From: DATESN01 sp035270785
Lineage (GTDB): Bacteria; Bacillota; Clostridia; Lachnospirales; Lachnospiraceae
Length of the DNA stretch: 47,749 nucleotides
NCBI GenBank assembly: GCA_035270785.1
Contig: DATESN010000098.1
Location: 1-47,749, forward strand
Direction: 5' to 3'
Shown in pieces: positions 42,585 through 47,749 of this stretch. Both the position numbers and the translations under genes were made by a program. The notes under the pieces are model-generated. The model was given only the letters and a program-made list of their open reading frames with translations. It did no database searches and was not told the DNA's origin. Position 1 is the stretch's first letter. Every line of letters starts with the position of its first letter.

Positions 42585-43281
42585 AATTTACTTCCTCTTC
42601 TTTCTCATCATCTACAATAAAGGTTCCAATGTATGCGCTCATAATCGTTGCCAAAATAATGGACCAACTGGATGGGATGAAAATGGAAAAGAGCAAGTTT
42701 AAAATAATAGCAATGAGAACAACTGCACCAATCTTTTTATTTATTTTTATTGCAGGAACTAAAAGAGCTATAAACATCGCATATAATGCAATTGACATAC
42801 TATTACATATGCTAGAAGGAATATATTGAATTACAACAGCTCCAAATACAGTTCCTGTTACCCATGAAAAATAAGTCATACTAGCTATTCCTGCAAAAAA
42901 GTATGGATTATGATCTTCTTTAGATTTTGTAGCAAATATAGCAAAGGTTTCATCTGTGACACCAAAAGCTAATATGAGCCTTAGAGCAATTGGCACTTTC
43001 TTTAATCGGTTCATAACATAGGTACTCATTATGAAATGTCTGAGATTTAAAATGAAGGTTGCGAATACAATTTCAAATATACCCGCCCCCATTGTAAGCA
43101 TATTCACTGCCATCATCTGACTTGCCCCTGCTAATACTAAGATAGACATGGCATTGGTTTGTGTAAAACTAAATCCTGCTTTGGATGCAAGCATTGCAAA
43201 TGTCATTGCAATTGGGATGAAGCCGATCATTACAGGAATCCCTGCCTCTATTCCTTCGAAAAATTGTCTTCTGCGATTCAT
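42574..43281 (-). CDS. azlC: Branched-chain amino acid permease AzlC
   Basis: The product is 235 residues. It starts MNRRRQFFEGIEAGIPVM and contains LVLAGASQMMAVNMLTMG and FILNLRHFIMSTY, typical of AzlC. It exports leucine-type amino acids with AzlD, to which it is coupled by an 11-bp overlap. I chose ATG 43281; the longer frame at 43410 runs over the preceding gene and has no ribosome-binding site. It lies 31 bp after the DUF4422 gene. Confidence 0.9.
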   Translation of the reverse strand: MNRRRQFFEGIEAGIPVMIGFIPIAMTFAMLASKAGFSFTQTNAMSILVLAGASQMMAVNMLTMGAGIFEIVFATFILNLRHFIMSTYVMNRLKKVPIALRLILAFGVTDETFAIFATKSKEDHNPYFFAGIASMTYFSWVTGTVFGAVVIQYIPSSICNSMSIALYAMFIALLVPAIKINKKIGAVVLIAIILNLLFSIFIPSSWSIILATIMSAYIGTFIVDDEKEEEVNYAD

Positions 43282-43312
43282 GATAATTTTTTCCTTCCCT
43301 TGCTTTATATAT

Positions 43313-44527
43313 TTATATTGATGTAAAATATAACACATCAGATCTGATTTGTTTAGTACTAATATTATAATCCAAGCTACGCTTCTGTAATTGTAATGCC
43401 ATCGTATCATTACTAACTTTACTCATTTCAGATGCTATTGTTAGGAGGGTATTGACTGCAGATTGTGGGTCCGGACATAATAACTTTACGGCTATTTCTA
43501 TTGCAAGATGAGATATCTTTTTATCCTGTAAGAAAATAATATCATCTGCTAATTGATTCTGAAGTCCATATCTATTTACAATATTATTTAACTGATTAAA
43601 ATGTATCATTAATTTATCAAAATCATTTATTTCATCCAATATACTTTTATGATAGGTTTGATTTTCTATGTCGCTGGTAGCTATCACCTGCATAGCTAGC
43701 TTTAATTCTCCCGTTGTATCTGATGCTTCCATTAAGACATCTGGTCTTTTATTTCTGAATTCTATAAAATATGACTTAGCCCCATTGCAATCATTATTTA
43801 AGAAATATTTTGCCAACATTTCTTTCATTTCTTTTGTCTCATATTTTTCACCTACCATACCAACAACACATTCATAAGCTTTTAACTTCTTAGTAGATAT
43901 CCACACCATTAATAATAGTTCGGAGATGAATCCAAACACCCTTTTGTGATAATCATCATAAGAACTAACATCAATTCTTTTTTGAACTTCAAAAAAAATG
44001 GTGAATAGCCATTCTGCATATTCATCAAATAATTCCTTGGAGGTAACCATAATATTTCCAAAATACGTTCGATTCGAATTTACAATCTTTTCAAACGTAG
44101 GGTAATATTCAGGGTATTTTTCACTTATGACAATTCCTGTTTGAATTAAATCTTCTATATTATGATTCTTACTATATCCTTCGAAATATGAAAAATTAAG
44201 TTCCAGACTTTTTGTTGTAATAATATCATAGTCTTTCAATATTTCTTCAAATTCAGATTCCTTAAATAATTTACCTTCTTGATTTATTAAATATCTTCTA
44301 TAATGGCAAACTCCAACATAACTTGAAGTTTTATAGTTCTTCCAAATCCAATATACTCCTGTCAGTTCGCTATAAAAACAGTTTAAAGCGGAAATATTCT
44401 CGCCTGTATCATCTCCTAGATATCCCAAATCAATCGACGTGGCTTTTCCTACTTGAAGGGGTATATACATTTTATCAGTACGCACTTCAAACCTTTTATG
44501 GGTCATTGTAAATATTTTTACCGACAT
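43313..44527 (-). CDS. DUF4422-containing glycosyltransferase-like protein with C-terminal extension
   Basis: The product is 404 residues. The N-terminal ~235 residues are DUF4422: VKIFTMTHKRFEV, YLGDDTGENISALNCFYSELTG, VYWIWKN and GVCHYRRYL. DUF4422 proteins occur near polysaccharide loci and are thought to be glycosyltransferases, but activity here is not shown. The C-terminal ~165 residues (about 240-404) are helical and do not resemble a familiar domain. No polysaccharide-synthesis cluster surrounds it; the neighbours are an amino acid exporter and a cysteine-cluster protein. The start is GGAGATACTG-region ATG 44527. Confidence 0.75.
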   Translation of the reverse strand: MSVKIFTMTHKRFEVRTDKMYIPLQVGKATSIDLGYLGDDTGENISALNCFYSELTGVYWIWKNYKTSSYVGVCHYRRYLINQEGKLFKESEFEEILKDYDIITTKSLELNFSYFEGYSKNHNIEDLIQTGIVISEKYPEYYPTFEKIVNSNRTYFGNIMVTSKELFDEYAEWLFTIFFEVQKRIDVSSYDDYHKRVFGFISELLLMVWISTKKLKAYECVVGMVGEKYETKEMKEMLAKYFLNNDCNGAKSYFIEFRNKRPDVLMEASDTTGELKLAMQVIATSDIENQTYHKSILDEINDFDKLMIHFNQLNNIVNRYGLQNQLADDIIFLQDKKISHLAIEIAVKLLCPDPQSAVNTLLTIASEMSKVSNDTMALQLQKRSLDYNISTKQIRSDVLYFTSI

Positions 44528-44538
44528 CAGTATCTCCC

Positions 44539-45225
44539 TTATCTTGTGGTTTTATCTTGTAACATGAATACATAATCTTTCGCTTCTTGTAACCTTTTAT
44601 CAAACTGCATATAGAAATCTGTGTTTAAATCATATGGCATTCTGTAAAAATTATTTAGTAAATACATATTAATATCTTTTATCAAGCGCTCATCCTGCTG
44701 CTCTTTTATAATATTTTGAATATCCTTTAAAAAAAAATGCCAGTTTATAACAAAACGTTCATTGTTTTTTAAGTCTAGTGTGTCAATCCATTTACGTATT
44801 TTTACTTTCGTCTTATTTTCTTTTTTGCATTCATGAACCTGAAGAAAATATTTGAAAGAGTGATCCTCATAATATCTACCAAGCGGAAAAAGCCTGCAAA
44901 TCCCGGGCCTGTATAAATGGATGCTGCATCTCCCTTCCGCATTTAGAAACACACATTTTTCTGACACATCATCCATTTTAAGGTTTGCCATAATTATTCC
45001 ATCCATCATTTTTAGTTCTATTTTATCAACTAATAACTCCTCCAATGTAAGACTTAGATTAATCATTAATCCATATATATCCAAAGGATCTAGAACAATG
45101 GAATTGCCCATGCCTTGGCAACAAGCCGAGCATCCCTTACAATCATTACAACCCACTTTTACCAAATCATTTATGTGGTATAGATTCCCATCAGATATTT
45201 CATCCAAGCTAACATTTCTTTCCAT
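44539..45225 (-). CDS. YkgJ-family cysteine-cluster protein
   Basis: The product is 228 residues. A CxxCxxCxxCC cluster at residues 26-36 (GCNDCKGCSACC) and later cysteines in RCSIHLYRPGICRLFPLG and HECKK are typical of the YkgJ family, thought to bind zinc or an iron-sulfur cluster. Function is unknown. It lies 11 bp upstream of the DUF4422 gene on the same strand. The ribosome-binding site is weak (GGATGAATGTG). Confidence 0.8.
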   Translation of the reverse strand: MERNVSLDEISDGNLYHINDLVKVGCNDCKGCSACCQGMGNSIVLDPLDIYGLMINLSLTLEELLVDKIELKMMDGIIMANLKMDDVSEKCVFLNAEGRCSIHLYRPGICRLFPLGRYYEDHSFKYFLQVHECKKENKTKVKIRKWIDTLDLKNNERFVINWHFFLKDIQNIIKEQQDERLIKDINMYLLNNFYRMPYDLNTDFYMQFDKRLQEAKDYVFMLQDKTTR

Positions 45226-45293
45226 ATCACATTCATCCTTATTCTTTCGTATGCCTATTCATCGGCATGCTTTTTGTTACACTATTACTTTTC

Positions 45294-45662
45294 TTAATTT
45301 GCTGGAACCACTTCTAGCCAGTACCCATCTGGGTCTGCAATAAAATATATTCCCATTTCCTTATTCTCATAACAAATACATCCCATGGTTTCATGCAAGG
45401 AATGAGACTCTTTATAATCTTCTGTTTCAAAAGCTAGATGAAATTCACAGTCACCTAAGTTATATGGTCTGTCCCAATCCCTAAGCCATGTTAATTCTAG
45501 TTCAAAAGTAGTATTTTCATTTCCTATATACACGATAATAAAAGAACCATCTTCTGCAGCATTTCTTCTTTTTTCCTTTAATCCTAATGCCTTTTCATAA
45601 AACACCAAAGACTTATCTAAATCCTTCACATTATAATTCTCATGTACCATTTTAAAATTCAT
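45294..45662 (-). CDS. VOC-family protein, lactoylglutathione-lyase-like
   Basis: The product is 122 residues. It is a single VOC domain with His7, Glu-bearing strands (TTFELELTW), HLAFETED and the C-terminal GIYFIADPDGYWLEVV, matching glyoxalase I-type enzymes. Metal ligands look complete. It may detoxify methylglyoxal or another dicarbonyl, but VOC substrates vary and thiol cofactor use is unknown. I chose ATG 45662, with GAGGTG five bases upstream; the ATG at 45680 overlaps that site. Confidence 0.82.
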   Translation of the reverse strand: MNFKMVHENYNVKDLDKSLVFYEKALGLKEKRRNAAEDGSFIIVYIGNENTTFELELTWLRDWDRPYNLGDCEFHLAFETEDYKESHSLHETMGCICYENKEMGIYFIADPDGYWLEVVPAN

Positions 45663-45785
45663 AATTACACCTCTTTGCATGCCTTATAATTAATAGTTGA
45701 ACTTGTTTTATGTTCAACATTACACCAGTTCAAATGCTTTTTCAAGTATCCCGTATGATTTTTAATTTAGAATATAAAATCAACT

Positions 45786-45823
45786 AAAAAAAGACGATGG
45801 CTTTTTATTAACGCAATCGTCTT
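45786..45823 (-). terminator. Terminator after the GH127 gene
   Basis: On the minus strand GACGAT pairs with ATCGTC, with further AAG/CTT pairing, and is followed by TTTTTTT. Confidence 0.7.
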
Positions 45824-45850
45824 CCTTATGATTTAGCACTTATTTTTGTT

Positions 45851-47749
45851 CTAATGTATTGGAATCCACACTCTCATTTCATTTAACCCACGGTTTCCCC
45901 ACACATGGTATGGTACAGCCGTTATCTTAACCTCTTCTATTTCTGGTACTTTTCGTGTATACAATTCATCGCTTCTTTTCATTCTAATTCCATTGACTGT
46001 TAGAATCATAGAACTAGATAAGGGATTATCATGATGAGGTTCCATTTCTATCATCTTTATGTCTTCCTTTTCCAAAACTTGCAGTCCTAATACATCAAAA
46101 GAATTATCAACTCCTTCTACGCAATAAACTAACGGGCCTCTCATAATTGCTACTTTACCTGAGTTTGCTGCTATAGCAGGATTTGCATATACTTTAGACG
46201 GTGTCATATCTAACAAAAGTTCAATTTTATCTTTTGATGTAAAGTCTTTTGTTATATATAAATAGCCATTTTTAAACATAATATGATCAGAATGAATGAA
46301 ATCTTTTATTTCATTTTGTCCATTGTTGTAAACTTCTTGTTCATTTAATAAAACACGTGCCGAGTCGCACCAACCTGGGATTCGAATTGCCATGGTAAAA
46401 TCATTGTGTCCTGAACCAGTTTCAAATTCATACTTTATGTCCCCATTCCTTGGATAATCTCCCGTCACCTTTATCCTGACGCCCATTGAATCCATCAAGT
46501 CCAAGATACCGCCAATATATAAATTCGAATAAATCGTGTTATCTTTTATATTCCACGCATATTCACTTAAAGAGGTAAGTAGTCTTGCCACGTTAGGTGG
46601 ACAGCAAGCACATCCATACCATTTTGGTCGTTCAGCAAGGGCATGTTTATGGGTTATCACTTCACCGGATATACCAGGTATCACCTCTAATGGGTTCACA
46701 TAGAAAAAGTGCTTCCCATCCAACTGCATGCCAGCTAATACACAGTTATATAAGGCAAGTTCTAAAATATCCACATATTCTCCATTTGCTTCCATCTCTA
46801 GCATTTTTCTAGCAAAAAAGATAAGTCCTACTGATGCACAGGTCTCTGCATAGGCTGTATCATTTGGTAAGTCATACGCCTTTGTAAAGGCTTCTCCTAG
46901 CACCGTTGATCCGATACCCCCAGTGAGATACATCTTTTTTTCCACAATATCTTTCCATAATCTTTTACATGCATGTTGTAACTGCTCATCATGATTAATA
47001 GAAGCCACATCTGCCATTCCTGTCATGAGATACACAGCCCGAACAGAATGCCCCGTTGCCTCCTTTAATTGTCTAATGGGTGCCTGGTTCATAGCGTATT
47101 CCTTATTACTAGCATCACTTCCCCATACTTGCCAGCTTCTCTTCTCTATTTCTTTTTTATAATAATCGGAGTCCACACCACGCACGTTAATAAAATGTTC
47201 TGCAAGTTCCTTATAACGAGCGTCACTTGTTACCCTATATAATCTCATAAGTGCAAGTTCTATTTCTGGATGTCCTGGGTAACCTTCTTTTTTATTCGTA
47301 ATAAAAAGCTCGTAAATATGATCCGCCATTTTTGTCATAATTAGTAGTAGCTTATCTTTTTTAGTTACTTCATAATACGCAACTGCAGCCTCCATCATAT
47401 GACCTGCACAGTATAATTCATGTGCTTCATGTAAGTTAGTCCAACATTTTTCTGGTTCTTTTACCGTAAAGTAAGTATTCAGATATCCATCCTGATGCTG
47501 CGCCCTACCGATTAGTTCAATCATTTCATCTATTCTTTTTTCAAGATGAATGTCAGGCCTTATGGCAAGGGAATAAGCCGCGGCTTCTATCCATTTGGCA
47601 ACGTCAGAATCTTGAAAGACCATTCCATAAAACTCCTCGTTTGTTTTTCCTTCTTCTAAAACCTGTGCTGCAATTCTAAAATTATTAATTGCCCCACTTT
47701 TTGGAGTTTCTGGAAGTAAATCGTTTAATACTTTTTCCTGATAAGGAAT
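45851..47749 (-). CDS. GH127 beta-L-arabinofuranosidase, N-terminus beyond window
   Basis: 632 residues are visible; the frame is open to the right edge, so the start lies outside. The visible part begins IPYQEKVLNDLLPETPKSG, a typical point near residue 30 of GH127 enzymes. Catalytic residues are seen: Glu and Cys in AETCASVGL and the cysteine pair in YGCACCPPNVARLL, matching the zinc-cysteine site of HypBA1-type enzymes. The C-terminus is beta-rich. It removes beta-L-arabinofuranose from plant glycans. No signal peptide can be judged. There is a good terminator after it; other members of a plant-polysaccharide locus may lie beyond the edge. Confidence 0.92.
   Translation of the reverse strand: MPYQEKVLNDLLPETPKSGAINNFRIAAQVLEEGKTNEEFYGMVFQDSDVAKWIEAAAYSLAIRPDIHLEKRIDEMIELIGRAQHQDGYLNTYFTVKEPEKCWTNLHEAHELYCAGHMMEAAVAYYEVTKKDKLLLIMTKMADHIYELFITNKKEGYPGHPEIELALMRLYRVTSDARYKELAEHFINVRGVDSDYYKKEIEKRSWQVWGSDASNKEYAMNQAPIRQLKEATGHSVRAVYLMTGMADVASINHDEQLQHACKRLWKDIVEKKMYLTGGIGSTVLGEAFTKAYDLPNDTAYAETCASVGLIFFARKMLEMEANGEYVDILELALYNCVLAGMQLDGKHFFYVNPLEVIPGISGEVITHKHALAERPKWYGCACCPPNVARLLTSLSEYAWNIKDNTIYSNLYIGGILDLMDSMGVRIKVTGDYPRNGDIKYEFETGSGHNDFTMAIRIPGWCDSARVLLNEQEVYNNGQNEIKDFIHSDHIMFKNGYLYITKDFTSKDKIELLLDMTPSKVYANPAIAANSGKVAIMRGPLVYCVEGVDNSFDVLGLQVLEKEDIKMIEMEPHHDNPLSSSMILTVNGIRMKRSDELYTRKVPEIEEVKITAVPYHVWGNRGLNEMRVWIPIH

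Overview
The window is low-GC DNA from a Gram-positive anaerobe of the Clostridia, most likely the family Lachnospiraceae. The evidence is the set of clostridial-type genes (RNase J, type III pantothenate kinase, a SAM-I riboswitch before metK, a SleB-type cell-wall hydrolase, a LytTR/LiaF-like pair, GH127), strong GGAGG ribosome-binding sites, and consensus TTGACA/TATAAT promoters. Nearly all genes lie on the minus strand; the plus-strand genes are an HD-GYP protein, dinB, a small conserved ORF and a hemolysin III homologue. Species cannot be fixed by eye.

Positions 1 to about 6.75 kb form an accessory region. From the left edge it holds a secreted Pro/Glu/Asp-rich protein (cut by the window) translationally coupled to a polytopic membrane protein, an intergenic stretch with an IS200/IS605-like hairpin pair and a REP-like GGGGACGG element, a calcium-binding protein of RTX/EF-hand style, a HipBA toxin-antitoxin locus whose hipA carries an in-frame amber codon, a RepA_N-type replication initiator, and three genes carrying four copies of a small excisionase-like (DUF6462-like) domain. 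This looks like part of an integrative element abutting the 3' end of lysS. No integrase, relaxase or secretion gene is visible, so the element is either decayed or continues beyond the left edge.

From lysS onward the window is ordinary chromosome: greA-lysS; an argF-birA-(unknown)-coaX-dusB operon behind a promoter with an ArgR-box-like palindrome; nfeD plus an SPFH/stomatin gene; a SleB-type cell-wall hydrolase; trmH-proC; pfkA; dnaE; metK under a SAM-I riboswitch; a divergent HD-GYP gene; murA; an M23/LysM/G5 peptidase; dinB; a flavin reductase behind a coiled-coil, tail-anchored protein; a small alarmone synthetase; hemolysin III; galE plus a sugar nucleotidyltransferase; and rnj-rsuA.

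The right end (38.6-47.7 kb) has a methyl-accepting chemotaxis protein, a LytTR regulator overlapping a LiaF-like membrane protein, azlCD, a DUF4422 glycosyltransferase-like protein, a YkgJ-type cysteine-cluster protein, a VOC/glyoxalase protein, and a GH127 beta-L-arabinofuranosidase truncated by the window edge.

The strongest candidates for a second look are the four-copy DUF6462 array beside repA, the amber codon in hipA with a predicted leaderless hipB promoter, the four-unit 24-bp repeat array abutting a promoter at 30.95 kb, the overlapping hairpins near 2.03 kb, and the unidentified secreted/membrane pair at the left edge. I saw no CRISPR array, rRNA or tRNA.
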